Notes: a model not told the origin generated them from the letters alone. A stretch of DNA of 64,000 nt from Burkholderia gladioli (GCF_000959725.1 NZ_CP009322.1:2480001-2544000), one strand, 5' to 3'. Shown: positions 43,914 through 53,132, counted from the first letter of the stretch. Translations and numbers: made by a program.

Positions 43914-44477
43914 TCAGCTCACTTCGCTGACATCGTGCCGAGACAAGGACAGGGCCAAGGCCTGCGCCGGCTGCGAGGCGTGCTGCGCATGCGTGACGTG
44001 CGCCAGGTGCTGCACCGGCTGGACCAGCGACAGCGACGAGGGCAAGGGCGACGGCAGCGGGCCCAGCGCCTGCGGCGCGCGTGACGCCGGGGCGTCGAGC
44101 ATGATCTGCGCGGCCGGCGTCTCGGCGCGGTTCGAGCGGCTCGACGGCGATTCGATGAACACGCGCGACCAGTCGATCCGCTCGGCCATGTGCAACTGCT
44201 TCATCAGCACCGCGTGAATCTGCTCCCAGGCGCCCGCCTGCTGCCAGTCGCGCAGGCGGCGCCAGCAGCTCATGCCCGAGCCATAGCCGAGCTCCTGCGG
44301 CAGCTGCCCCCAGGGGATGCCCGATTCGAGCACGAACAGGATCCCCGCCATCACGGAACGGTCGTCCAGCGGCTTGCGGCCCGGGTAGCGCGTGCGGCGC
44401 GGCTTGGCCGGCGGCAGCAGGGGCTGGATCATGGACCACAGCGTGTCGTCGAGCATCGGTGTCGTATCGGCAGTCAT
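43914..44477 (-). CDS. Solitary IS5-type transposase N-terminal domain with a replaced C-terminus
   Basis: 187 residues. The first 110 match the N-terminal DUF4096 domain of IS402-type (IS5 family) transposases: LWSMIQPLLPP, RKPLDDRSVMAGILFVLESGIPWGQLPQELG, SGMSCWRRLRDWQQAGAWEQIH, then ERIDWSRVFIES. Where the catalytic DDE domain should begin (DSSSVRA) the protein changes to a Pro/Ala/Gln/Ser-rich tail. No inverted ends or target duplication are seen. It has normal composition and an intact frame, so it looks like a kept DNA-binding remnant rather than a live element. It lies next to the phytochrome gene, divergently. Confidence 0.75.
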   Translation of the reverse strand: MTADTTPMLDDTLWSMIQPLLPPAKPRRTRYPGRKPLDDRSVMAGILFVLESGIPWGQLPQELGYGSGMSCWRRLRDWQQAGAWEQIHAVLMKQLHMAERIDWSRVFIESPSSRSNRAETPAAQIMLDAPASRAPQALGPLPSPLPSSLSLVQPVQHLAHVTHAQHASQPAQALALSLSRHDVSEVS

Positions 44478-45044
44478 CTCAACCTCGTCTTCATAGGACG
44501 GCGCGGCGGGACTGACCGGCGTCGTCGTTTTATTGGCCCTGGATCGGTGTCGGACAGCCGCCTGGATTCACAATCGACTCGACCGAATACCGCTTTCACG
44601 GGACCTATTAAAACGATCCGTCATGCCGTTGTCTGTCCTGTAATTCCGGTCCAGACGGAAGATCGCCGCGCCGCGACCAGCGGCACATGAAGTTGCGACG
44701 CAGCAATCCGGTCCCGCGCCGAACGCCTGACGGTCATGTCGGGCTTGCCGATGACGCGCTCCGGGAACGCATTTTGCGACGCAGCATGAGCGATGCTCGG
44801 GCCGCCTCCTCCTCAACACGCCGACTTGCCCGCCGTCCCCCTTCCTCGCGCCTTGCCGCCCTTTCGAGCGCGCCGGCCGGTACCCGCGGCGGCTTCCCGA
44901 CGGCCCAGGCCTCGATCCCGCGCCGCCCGCCGCCCTGCCCTGGCGCCCCGCCGCGCGGCTTCGCGAGGCGAACCGACGCCCGCCGCCCATGCCGGCGCCC
45001 CGCGCCCCTGTGCGAAAATGCCTGCATCCCAGCCTGGAGTGCTC
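44478..45044. promoter_or_regulatory. Divergent region between the transposase-like gene and bphP
   Basis: 567 bases with no supported gene. Frames on both strands are low-complexity and have no ribosome site. The part from 44500 to 44700 is A/T-richer and may hold promoters. The phytochrome start at 45045 has GGAG five bases upstream; an earlier in-frame ATG at 45018 is less well placed. Confidence 0.4.
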
Positions 45045-47402
45045 ATGGCAGCCCCGATCCCCACCGTTTCAGACACGAACGGCGCCGATTGCGCGCGAGA
45101 ACCCATCCATATCCCCGGCGGCATCCAGCCGCACGGATTCCTGCTGTCGATCGACGCCGAAGGCACGGTCCTGCAGGCCAGCGAGAACGCCGTCGAGCTG
45201 GTCGGCGGCGCGCCCGAGGCGCTGCCCGGCCTACCGCTGGCGCGCTTCGTCGGCGAGAGCTGGGCCGCCACCATCGTCGCCGCGCTGCGCGAGCACGACA
45301 CCAACGGCCTGCCGCTCTACCTGGGCTCGATGGACGATCCGCGCCGCGACGCGCCGCGTAAGTCGCCGTTCGCGATCGTGGTGCACCGCCACGACGACAT
45401 CTCGATCGTCGAATTCGAGCCGGCACGCGGCACCATCGACGTGTTCTCGTCGATGTACCCGCTGGTGCGCACCTTCATCAACCGCCTGCAGGAAGTGCAG
45501 ACCACCGCCGACCTGGCCGAGCTGGCCGCCGACGAGGTGCACCGGATCACCGGCTTCGGCCGCACCCTGGTCTACAACTTCGACGACGACGGCAACGGCC
45601 ACGTGATCGCCGAGCGCATCGATCCCGGCTACGCCTCCTACGCGGACCAGCACTTCCCGGCTTCCGACATTCCCGCCCAGGCCCGCGCGCTCTACATGCG
45701 CAACCGGATCCGCCTGATCGCCGACGCCAACTACCGGCCGGTGCGGCTGGTGCCGCCGCGCCATCCCGCCACCCAGCGCCCCACCGACCTGACCTACGCC
45801 TCGCTGCGCAGCATCTCGCCGGTGCACGTGCAGTACATGAAGAACATGGGCACGCTGGCCTCGATGTCGATGTCGATCATGGTGAGGGGCAAGCTCTGGG
45901 GGCTGATCTCCTGCCACCACGACACGGCGCGCGTGCCGCCCTTCGAGGTGCGCACCGCCTGCGAGCACATCGCCCAGGTGCTGTCGCTGCAGATCGAGGC
46001 CAAGGAGGATCACGCCGACGCGGAGCAGCGCCTGCACCTGCGCCAACTGCTGGCACGGCTGCTGGCCTCGATGGCCGACACCGAGAGCTTCGTCGACGCG
46101 CTGGCGGCCGATCCGGTCGACCTGCTGCGCCTGACCCACGCCTCGGGCGTGGCGATCGTGTTCGAGGGCCGCGTGGTGCTGGCCGGCGTCACGCCGCCCG
46201 AGGCGCAGGTGGGCCAGCTGGTGAAGTGGCTCGACACGCAGATCGAGGAGGTGTTCTGGACCGACAACCTGGCGCGCGACGTGCCGGTGCTGGAGGCCAG
46301 TCCGGATTACTCGGGCGCGCTGGCGGTATCGATCTCGCGGCTGTTCCGCAACTACATCGTCTGGTTCCGGCCCGAGATGGTGAAGACCATCAAGTGGGCC
46401 GGCGACCCGCGCGAGAAGCTCGCGCCGCTGGCGGACTCGCTCTCGCCGCGCAAGAGCTTCGAGGTCTGGACCGATATCGTGCGCGGCTACTCGCCGCCGT
46501 GGCGGCCGGCCGAACGCGAGATCGCGCTGGAGTTCCGCACGGCCTTGCTCGGCATCGTGCTGCGCCGCGCCGAGGAGCTGGCCGAGCTGGCGCTCGAGCT
46601 GGGCCGCGCCAACCAGGAGCTGGAGGGCTTCTCCTACACGGTCTCGCACGACCTGCGCGCGCCGCTGCGCCATATCGTCGGCTTCGCCGACCTGCTGCGC
46701 GAGATGGAGATGCCTAACCTGTCCGAGCGCGGCCGCCACTTCGTCGAGCGCATCGTCAATTCCGCACGCCTGGGCGGCAAGCTGGTGGACGACCTGCTGG
46801 CCTTCTCGCGCATGGGCCGCTCGGCGCTGCGCCCGCAGAAGATCGAGCTGAACGCGATGGTCCAGGCACTGATCGCCGACGAGAGCAAGGAACTCGGCGA
46901 GCGCCGCATCGAATGGCAGGTCGGCGAACTCGGCGCGGTGATGGCCGACCCGGTCCTGATCCATCTGGTACTGCGTAACTTGGTCGAGAACGCTGTAAAA
47001 TTCTCCGCCTCCCGACCCGTGGCGCACATCGAAATCGGACGCCGCGACGGCGAGCGCGAGCTGGCCGGCCAGGACGTGTTCTTCGTGCGCGACGACGGCG
47101 TGGGCTTTGACATGCGCTACGTGGACAAATTATTCGGCGTGTTCCAGCGGCTCCATCACGTCGAGGAATTCGACGGCACAGGCATCGGTCTTGCTTCAGT
47201 GAAACGGATCGTCGAGCGGCACGGCGGAAAAGTCTGGGCCGAAGGCGGGCTCGACCGCGGCGCGACGATCTGGTTTACGCTGCCGCGCGTGTTCGCCGGG
47301 GCGGCGGTGGAACTCGAGGAAAGCTCGAACAGCGCGGCGGCCCGGCTGGAGGCGCTGGCGCCAGGGCGCGGTTCGCGCTCGGTGCCCAAGCAGGCCAAAT
47401 GA
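45045..47402 (+). CDS. bphP: Bacteriophytochrome histidine kinase
   Basis: 785 residues. Domains: PAS (about 25-130), GAF with the PASDIP chromophore-pocket motif, PHY with the PRKSF tongue motif, HisKA (His in YTVSHDLRAPL) and HATPase. Cys16 (in ADCAREPIHIPGGIQPHG) lies in the N-terminal segment where bacteriophytochromes attach biliverdin, so the photosensor should assemble and switch between red- and far-red-absorbing forms. The kinase part passes phosphate to the overlapping response regulator. The biliverdin source is the heme oxygenase 2.3 kb downstream on the other strand. This arrangement is known in other Proteobacteria. Confidence 0.93.
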   Translation: MAAPIPTVSDTNGADCAREPIHIPGGIQPHGFLLSIDAEGTVLQASENAVELVGGAPEALPGLPLARFVGESWAATIVAALREHDTNGLPLYLGSMDDPRRDAPRKSPFAIVVHRHDDISIVEFEPARGTIDVFSSMYPLVRTFINRLQEVQTTADLAELAADEVHRITGFGRTLVYNFDDDGNGHVIAERIDPGYASYADQHFPASDIPAQARALYMRNRIRLIADANYRPVRLVPPRHPATQRPTDLTYASLRSISPVHVQYMKNMGTLASMSMSIMVRGKLWGLISCHHDTARVPPFEVRTACEHIAQVLSLQIEAKEDHADAEQRLHLRQLLARLLASMADTESFVDALAADPVDLLRLTHASGVAIVFEGRVVLAGVTPPEAQVGQLVKWLDTQIEEVFWTDNLARDVPVLEASPDYSGALAVSISRLFRNYIVWFRPEMVKTIKWAGDPREKLAPLADSLSPRKSFEVWTDIVRGYSPPWRPAEREIALEFRTALLGIVLRRAEELAELALELGRANQELEGFSYTVSHDLRAPLRHIVGFADLLREMEMPNLSERGRHFVERIVNSARLGGKLVDDLLAFSRMGRSALRPQKIELNAMVQALIADESKELGERRIEWQVGELGAVMADPVLIHLVLRNLVENAVKFSASRPVAHIEIGRRDGERELAGQDVFFVRDDGVGFDMRYVDKLFGVFQRLHHVEEFDGTGIGLASVKRIVERHGGKVWAEGGLDRGATIWFTLPRVFAGAAVELEESSNSAAARLEALAPGRGSRSVPKQAK

Positions 47403-47905
47403 GCCGCCGCATTCATGCGGCACCCGTCGACGACGAAAGAACCGGCAATTCAAGCAATGGAGCGAGTGTGTTAAGACCGATCCTTCTGGTGGAAGACAAT
47501 CCTGACGACATCGAACTGACCTTGATCGCGCTCGAGAAGACGCGACTGGCGAATCCGGTGGTGTCGGTGCGGGACGGCGAGGAGGCACTCGACTTCCTGC
47601 GCCGCCAAGGCAAGTGGGCGGAGCGCGTGGACCAGAATCCGGCGGTGATCCTGCTCGACAAGAAGCTGCCGAAGATCGACGGCCACGAGGTGCTCAAGAG
47701 CGTGCGCGCCGACGAAAGCCTGCGCCATATCCCGGTGGTGATGCTGACCTCCTCGCGCGAGGAGAAGGACCTGCTGCGCAGCTACGACCTGGGCGTCAAC
47801 GCCTATGTCGTGAAGCCGGTCGCGTTCGACGATTTCATGGCCGCGATCAGCGATCTCGGCATGTTCTGGGCGGTGCTGAACGAACCGCCGCCCTACCAGC
47901 GCTGA
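47399..47905 (+). CDS. Single-domain response regulator, Rcp1-like, cognate to the phytochrome
   Basis: 168 residues. The receiver occupies most of it: acidic pair in VEDNPDD, phosphoacceptor in ILLDKKLPKIDG, Lys in VVKPVAF. There is no output domain. It overlaps the bphP stop (ATGA), so it is the expected phosphate acceptor, as in cyanobacterial Cph1-Rcp1. The first 25 residues before LRPILLVEDN are unusual. A GTG at 47469 with GGAG upstream is a plausible alternative start. The downstream partner of this regulator is not visible in the sequence. Confidence 0.88.
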   Translation: MSRRIHAAPVDDERTGNSSNGASVLRPILLVEDNPDDIELTLIALEKTRLANPVVSVRDGEEALDFLRRQGKWAERVDQNPAVILLDKKLPKIDGHEVLKSVRADESLRHIPVVMLTSSREEKDLLRSYDLGVNAYVVKPVAFDDFMAAISDLGMFWAVLNEPPPYQR

Positions 47906-47977
47906 GCACGGGGTACCGAGCCGTGGCGGACACGCCGCCGGCGCCCCGCTCCCAGCCCTCTTGCCCTTGCCCCGCCC

Positions 47978-49675
47978 TCAGCGATAGACGGGCAGGCGCA
48001 CCCGGAAGGTCGCGCCGTGGCCTGGGCCCTCGCTCTCCGCGACGATCTCGCCACCCTGCCGCTCCAACAGGTTCCTCGCCAGCCACAGCCCCAGGCCGAG
48101 CCCCGCCACGCGTCCCTCGCCATCGGCGGCCGATTGCTGGAAGCGCTCGAACACGCGCTCCAGCATGCTCGGATCGATGCCGCGACCGGTATCGCGCACC
48201 ACCAGCTCGACCTGCTCGCCGACCGTCTCGATCGATACCTCGATGCTGCCCTGCGGCGTGAACTTCACCGCGTTCGACAGCAGGTTCCAGACGATCTGCT
48301 TGATGCGATGCTCGTCGGCCATCACCGGCGCCGGGCGCAGGCGCTCGGCGATCAGCGCCAGGCCCTTGGCCTCGGCGATCACCCGCATGTCCTCGATCAC
48401 GATGCCGGCCAGCGCGCCCAGGTCGACCGGCCGGGGCAGCACCGAGAGCTTGCCGGTGACGATCGCGCCGCTGTCGAGCAAGTCGTCCACCATGTGGGCG
48501 AGCTGGCGCCCGTTGCGGTTGATCACCTCGCCGGCGCGCGTGACCAGGGCCGGCTCGGGCGAGCGGCGCATCAGCTCGCACCAGCTCAGGATCGCGTTGA
48601 GCGGCGAGCGCAGCTCGTGGCTGACGGTGGCGATGAAGTGATCCATCGCGGTGGCCAGGCGCTCGCTTTCCTCGCGCGCGCGCTTCTCGGCGGCGGCGGT
48701 CGCCTGTGTCTCGAGCTCGGACTGCTTGCGCGCGGTGATGTCGAGCGTGAAGCCGAGCACGCTGCTGAGCGCGCCGCTGGCGTGGTAGCGGCCCACCCCA
48801 CGCACCAGGATCCAGCGCGCCGTGCCGTCCTGCCAGCCGACCCGGAAATCGACCTCGAACTGGCCGCGCGCGTCCAGCGCCTGCTCCATCGCCTCGCGCA
48901 GCCGCGCGCGATCGCCGGGATGGACGATCTCGCCGAACCAAAGCTCGCGCGTGAGCGCCTCGTCGACCGCCAGGCCGAGATTGGTGCGGCACTGGTCGGT
49001 GCAGTCGATGCGGCCGCTATGCGGATCGAGCTGCCAGGCGCCGACCTGCGAGAAGGCCATCGCGATCTCGAACTGCTCCTGCTGCTCGCGCAACTGGGCG
49101 CGCGCCTCGTCGGCCACCACCTGGCGCAATTGCGCCTGCGAACGCAGCTTGGCGCGCTCGCGCTGGTCGCGTTCGTATTCGGCCACGTGGTCGGTGGCCT
49201 CGCTGACCAGGATCGCGATCGCGCCGGCCAGCGTCGGGTCGGCCGAATCGAGCGGGGTGGTCTTGATGCGCCAGTAGCGCGGCATCGGCGCGAGCGCGCC
49301 GTCGTCGTGCGCCACCGGCATCTCGTAGCGGAACACCGGCGACCAGGCCGACTCGCGGCGCAGCGGCCCGCGCAGCGCCTCGTCCAGCCATTCGCGGCGC
49401 GCCGCGCGCTGGGCCTGGGCACCGAACTGGTTGATGTCCTGCACGCGGATGCCGAGCACCGCCTCGAGCGGCACGTCGAGCAGCTCCAGGTAGCGGCGGT
49501 TGGCCAGCAGCACCTCGTGCCGCGCGTTGACGATCAGGTAGGCGTCGGGCAGGCAGTCGAAGACGGCCGCCGCCGCGCGCGTCGCCTCGGAGGCGGCATC
49601 GCTCGCGCGCACGACGGGCGAGCCGGCGCGCGACGCGGAGGGGTCGAGGTGGAACTCGTCCATGTCGGGCGGCAC
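47978..49675 (-). CDS. Soluble PAS-PAS histidine kinase
   Basis: 565 residues without TM helices. Two PAS domains: about 35-150 (AVFDCLPDAYLIVNARHEVLLANRRYLELL) and about 205-320 (FSQVGAWQLDPHSGRIDC, ending LGFTLDITARKQ, a PAC motif). They are followed by HisKA (His in TVSHELRSPL) and HATPase (NLLSNAVKF, DTGRGIDPS, GLGLGLWLA). It begins 3 bases after the heme oxygenase stop and is surely co-transcribed. A cytosolic kinase in this place could relay a light or redox signal. Its substrate regulator may be the one two genes upstream. Confidence 0.9.
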   Translation of the reverse strand: MPPDMDEFHLDPSASRAGSPVVRASDAASEATRAAAAVFDCLPDAYLIVNARHEVLLANRRYLELLDVPLEAVLGIRVQDINQFGAQAQRAARREWLDEALRGPLRRESAWSPVFRYEMPVAHDDGALAPMPRYWRIKTTPLDSADPTLAGAIAILVSEATDHVAEYERDQRERAKLRSQAQLRQVVADEARAQLREQQEQFEIAMAFSQVGAWQLDPHSGRIDCTDQCRTNLGLAVDEALTRELWFGEIVHPGDRARLREAMEQALDARGQFEVDFRVGWQDGTARWILVRGVGRYHASGALSSVLGFTLDITARKQSELETQATAAAEKRAREESERLATAMDHFIATVSHELRSPLNAILSWCELMRRSPEPALVTRAGEVINRNGRQLAHMVDDLLDSGAIVTGKLSVLPRPVDLGALAGIVIEDMRVIAEAKGLALIAERLRPAPVMADEHRIKQIVWNLLSNAVKFTPQGSIEVSIETVGEQVELVVRDTGRGIDPSMLERVFERFQQSAADGEGRVAGLGLGLWLARNLLERQGGEIVAESEGPGHGATFRVRLPVYR

Positions 49676-49678
49676 GCC

Positions 49679-50398
49679 TCAGCCGGCCCGGCCGGCGGCG
49701 GCCGATCGATCGGCACCGCCCGCGCCGCCGGGCTCGCGGCAGGCACGGGCCAGCGCGACCAAACGGTCGAACGCGTCGACGGCGCCGCGACAGGCGGCGT
49801 CGATCTCGTCCGGCCCGATGACCTCGGCCGCCAGGCAGCGCACGAAGGCCTTCCAGCGCGCCGACAGGCCGTTGCGGCCGCTCGCCAGGAAACCGAGCGG
49901 ATGCGGCGCGAGACGCTCGTGCAGCTGCTGGTACAGCACCGCGCCGCCCATCTGCGAGCCCTCGATCACGTAGCTCGCGCCCCAGCGATAGGCGCGATCG
50001 GCATCGGCGGGCCACCACGGCGCGAGCGACGCGGGCCCGGCCGGCACGGCATCGCGCGGCGCGGCGGCCAGGTCGGCGTCGATCAGCGCGCGCCGGTCGA
50101 CCGGCGGCACGGCCGCCGCGTGCGCGGCGAGGCCGTCGCCGCGTGCGGCCAGCCAGGGCTCGAGCGGCGCCAGCCAGGCACGCAGCACCAGCAGGTGGGA
50201 AAGGTAATCGGAAAGCGTGGGGGACGGCGCCGCGAGCGGCATCAGGCCGTGCAGCAGCTCATGCTGCTCGCCGGTGGCCTCGCGCAGCCGCGCCAGCACC
50301 GGCGGCGTGGCCTGCGTGGCGGGCGCTGCCGCGCGCCCGGCCATGGAGGTGGACGGCGACGCCTCGTGGGCATCGGCCGGTCGAATCTCGTCCAGCAT
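49679..50398 (-). CDS. bphO: Heme oxygenase (biliverdin-forming), BphO type
   Basis: 239 residues from the ATG at 50398. The bacterial heme-oxygenase core has the proximal His in TGEQHELLH and the distal-helix motif YVIEGSQMGG (GxxxG). The first 35 residues are a disordered Ala/Pro/Ser stretch; an internal ATG may be used. It converts heme to biliverdin, Fe and CO. Near a bacteriophytochrome gene this enzyme usually supplies the chromophore, which is the simplest reading here. Follows a response regulator and a KaiC-like gene, and precedes a PAS kinase. Confidence 0.85.
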   Translation of the reverse strand: MLDEIRPADAHEASPSTSMAGRAAAPATQATPPVLARLREATGEQHELLHGLMPLAAPSPTLSDYLSHLLVLRAWLAPLEPWLAARGDGLAAHAAAVPPVDRRALIDADLAAAPRDAVPAGPASLAPWWPADADRAYRWGASYVIEGSQMGGAVLYQQLHERLAPHPLGFLASGRNGLSARWKAFVRCLAAEVIGPDEIDAACRGAVDAFDRLVALARACREPGGAGGADRSAAAGRAG

Positions 50399-50553
50399 CG
50401 GAATGGGTTCCTCGGTTGGCTCCGCCGCGCGCGGCAGGAAGGCGGCGGATCGTGCCGGAGCGGCGCCGGATCGAGTCGGCACCGCCAGCAGTTCCGCGAC
50501 TATCGCATGACAGCGGCATCGGCGCACGCATTTTGATGCACTACCCGCCGCTC

Positions 50554-50916
50554 TCAGCCGGGCACTTCGCCGAGCCGGCGCCGGATCATGCCGTGCAGCG
50601 TATCAAAGGACAGCGGCTTGCGCGCGGTCTCGACCTGGTCGCCCGGCGGCACCGGAATCTCGACCGCCGCGCTGCAGAGGATCACCGGGATCCGCCGCCA
50701 GCCGTGATCGCTCGCCAGCGCGGCACACAGCTCGGCGCCCGTCATCACCGGCATCATGTAGTCGGTCACGATCAGGTCCGGCATGGTTTCCCTCACGCGG
50801 TCGAGCGCGATCGCGCCGTTCGACGCCGTGATCACCGCATAGCCGCACTGCTCCAGCAGCAGACGCCAGACGGTCAGCATGTCGAACTCGTCGTCCACGA
50901 TCAGGATGGTCTTCAT
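50554..50916 (-). CDS. Single-domain response regulator
   Basis: 120 residues, one receiver: VDDEFDM, phosphoacceptor in IVTDYMMPVMTG, and the Lys in TARKPL. No output domain. It starts 6 bases after the KaiC-like gene stop, so the two are coupled. Pairs of KaiC-like ATPases with response regulators or kinases occur in several Proteobacteria. Its phosphodonor may be the PAS kinase in the same cluster or the phytochrome; the sequence does not decide. Confidence 0.88.
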   Translation of the reverse strand: MKTILIVDDEFDMLTVWRLLLEQCGYAVITASNGAIALDRVRETMPDLIVTDYMMPVMTGAELCAALASDHGWRRIPVILCSAAVEIPVPPGDQVETARKPLSFDTLHGMIRRRLGEVPG

Positions 50917-50922
50917 CAGCAG

Positions 50923-52446
50923 CTAGCCGTCCGTCATCGGCCGATGCAGCATGGTCGTCAGCCCTTGCGCCGACAGCAGCCCCGACGCGCCGATCGCATT
51001 CGGCGTGACGTCGAGCCCGTCGGACTTGATGATCAGTTCGCGCAGCGAGGTGTCGTGCGCGCTCTCGCGCTGCTTGACCACCGACACCATGCGACGCAGG
51101 CGGCCATCGGCTTCCACGTAGCGCAGCAGGATCAGGTTCTCGGTCAGCGCCGACAGGCGCATGCCCTTGCCGTGCGAGGGATCCGCGTAGAGCGGCAGTT
51201 CCTCGGTCAGCATGGTGGTGATGCCCGAGTCGCGCAGCGCATGCGTGAAGGCATTGAGGAACAGCCCGAAACGCGCGGGCCGCAGTGCCGAGTCGCGGAA
51301 GCCCTCCATGCCGTCGATCACCAGCCGCGAGGCGCCGAGCCGGCGGATCAGCGCGAGCGTGGTGGCGGCCAGCTCGTCCACCTCGAGCTCGACGGCCGGC
51401 TGCCACTGCATGGTGAGACGGCCGTCGGCGAAGCCCTCGCGCAGCCGGATGCCGACCGCCTCGGCCTTGCCGATCAGGCGCTGCGGCGATTCGTAGAAGC
51501 CCAGGTAGACCACCTTCTCGCCGCGCGCGATGCCGGCCTGCAGGAACTGCAGCGCGAGCAGGGTCTTGCCAACCCCGGCCGGCCCGATCACGGTGGTGGT
51601 CGAGCCGCGCACGAAGCCGCCGCCGATCAGGTGATCGAGGTGCGGCAGGCCGGTGTCGAGCCGCTGGCGCAGGTCGCGCTCGTCCTCGAGGTTGGCGTAG
51701 CGCGCCTCCAGGCGCGGGTACATGGCGTGGCCGCTGGCGGTGATGCGGAAGAAGTGCTTGCCGAGCAGATGGTTGCGCGCGCGCATCTTGTGGACCTCGA
51801 TCTCGCGCGCGCGGCGCATGCCGTCGCTGTAGCGGTTCAGCTCGATCAGGCCGTCCACCAGGGTGTGCTCGGGATGCGGCTCGTTGCCCGACAGCGGCGC
51901 GAGCAGCAGCGTGGTGCAGTCCATCGCCGCCACCAGCGCGTTGAGCTCGTGGATGAACTTCGACAGCGAGAGCTCGGTCTCGCTGAATTCGCGCGCGCTG
52001 CGGAAGCCGTCGATGATCAATAGGCCCGGGCGGTAATTCGCCAGGCTCGCGGCGATCAGCTTCAGGAAGCCGTCCAGGCCGTCCTTCATCAGCTCGTGGT
52101 AGCCGGACACGAACATCATCTGCTGCGCCACGGCGGACTGGTCGAAGAACTCGAGCCCGCGCAGGTGGCCCAGCAGCTTGTCGTGCGATTCGGCGATCAG
52201 CGTCATGTAGAGCACGCGCTCGCCCTGGCGCACGCGGTGAAAGCCGATCTGGCTCGACAGGATGGTCTTGCCCGCGCCGGCCATGCCCTCGATCAGGTAG
52301 AGGCCGCCGCGGACGAACCCCCCGCCGAGGATCTCGTCGAGACCCGGCACGCCCGTCTCCACGTTGTCGGGCAGCCGCGCTTCGGACGGCGAGCTCGGCT
52401 TCGGGTCGGGCGCCGGATGTTGGGGCGCGGAGTCTTCCTGGGTCAT
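50923..52446 (-). CDS. KaiC-like double-RecA ATPase
   Basis: 507 residues. Two RecA-like domains in tandem, as in circadian KaiC. Walker A lies at 54-61 (GMAGAGKT) and 288-295 (GPAGVGKT). Walker B-like strands are LLIID near 142 and RLVIDGMEG in the second half. A single Glu appears in each catalytic segment (LIAES and GFYES) where KaiC has paired Glu. The C-terminal tail for KaiA binding is not recognisable, and neither kaiA nor kaiB is nearby. It could act in a light or stress relay together with the adjacent response regulator. The start at 52446 has no strong ribosome site. Confidence 0.85.
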   Translation of the reverse strand: MTQEDSAPQHPAPDPKPSSPSEARLPDNVETGVPGLDEILGGGFVRGGLYLIEGMAGAGKTILSSQIGFHRVRQGERVLYMTLIAESHDKLLGHLRGLEFFDQSAVAQQMMFVSGYHELMKDGLDGFLKLIAASLANYRPGLLIIDGFRSAREFSETELSLSKFIHELNALVAAMDCTTLLLAPLSGNEPHPEHTLVDGLIELNRYSDGMRRAREIEVHKMRARNHLLGKHFFRITASGHAMYPRLEARYANLEDERDLRQRLDTGLPHLDHLIGGGFVRGSTTTVIGPAGVGKTLLALQFLQAGIARGEKVVYLGFYESPQRLIGKAEAVGIRLREGFADGRLTMQWQPAVELEVDELAATTLALIRRLGASRLVIDGMEGFRDSALRPARFGLFLNAFTHALRDSGITTMLTEELPLYADPSHGKGMRLSALTENLILLRYVEADGRLRRMVSVVKQRESAHDTSLRELIIKSDGLDVTPNAIGASGLLSAQGLTTMLHRPMTDG

Positions 52447-52781
52447 GTTCAGTCGTTCAGATGTCGGTGGCCGGTCCCGGCGGACCGGGCGCAATGCCGT
52501 CCATGACGGGCGGCTCGGTTTTCGCGATTCTAACGTGAGCGACCGACGGCGCCCCGCATATCGTCACGACAAATCATGGTGAAACGGAGCAAATGCCGGG
52601 CCCGCTCGTGGCGGCGAGGAGGAAGGAGGCGGTGGATGCGCGCGGCGCATGCATGGCGACGCGCGGACGGGCCATGGGCGGGCCATATCACACCGCCCGC
52701 GCATGCCTTCGAGGCCGTGACGCGACCGAAGGCGCGCGCACCGCCGTGTGCCGGGCACGGCGGGCCGCGAAGGCGCGAGGC
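52447..52781. promoter_or_regulatory. Region upstream of the KaiC-like operon
   Basis: The 335 bases between the KaiC-like start and the stop of the next minus-strand gene contain no supported frame. It must carry the promoter for the KaiC-RR-bphO-kinase transcript. The stretch around 52520-52580 is the most A/T-rich part. No clear elements. Confidence 0.4.
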
Positions 52782-53132
52782 TCAGGCGGCGGCCATCACC
52801 GCGGCGACCTGCGGCAGCCGGACCATCTTGGTCCAGACCGGCAGCGGCATCGCCTCGATCACCGCGGTGGCCACCGCGCGGGCCGCCTCGATGCTCGGCT
52901 CGAGGATGCGCCGCAGGCCGCGCCCGGTCTCGACGTCCGAGACGGTGTAGCGCGGATGGCTGTCCGGCGCGAACAGCGGCGAGCGATGCACGGCCCAGGT
53001 CCGGCCGCGACACTCGAAGGGCGTGCCGATGGTCTCGATCCAGCTGCCGTTCAGGGCGAGATGGAAAACGATGCCGTCGACGCGGCGCGGGGCGTCCGGC
53101 CGTGGGCCGGACATCGGCGTTTTTTCATACAT
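52782..53132 (-). CDS. Small protein of unknown function, last of a four-gene run
   Basis: 116 residues from the ATG at 53132, with GAGG seven bases upstream. The frame upstream of the start is not supported. The body is a beta-rich first half (IVFHLALNGSWIETIGTPFECRGRTWAVHRSP) and a helical second half (AARAVATAVIEAMPLPVW). There is a single Cys and no signal peptide. No family is recognised. It is 99 bases after the stop of the LRHHLALA protein on the same strand. The two probably belong to one unit. Confidence 0.6.
   Translation of the reverse strand: MYEKTPMSGPRPDAPRRVDGIVFHLALNGSWIETIGTPFECRGRTWAVHRSPLFAPDSHPRYTVSDVETGRGLRRILEPSIEAARAVATAVIEAMPLPVWTKMVRLPQVAAVMAAA

Noticed and set aside
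43914..44477. An intact insertion sequence
   Set aside because: No DDE domain, no inverted ends, no target duplication.
48017..50536. An 839-residue plus-strand frame opposite the PAS kinase and heme oxygenase
   Set aside because: Antisense shadow, Arg/His/Gln/Ala-rich, without ribosome site or family resemblance.
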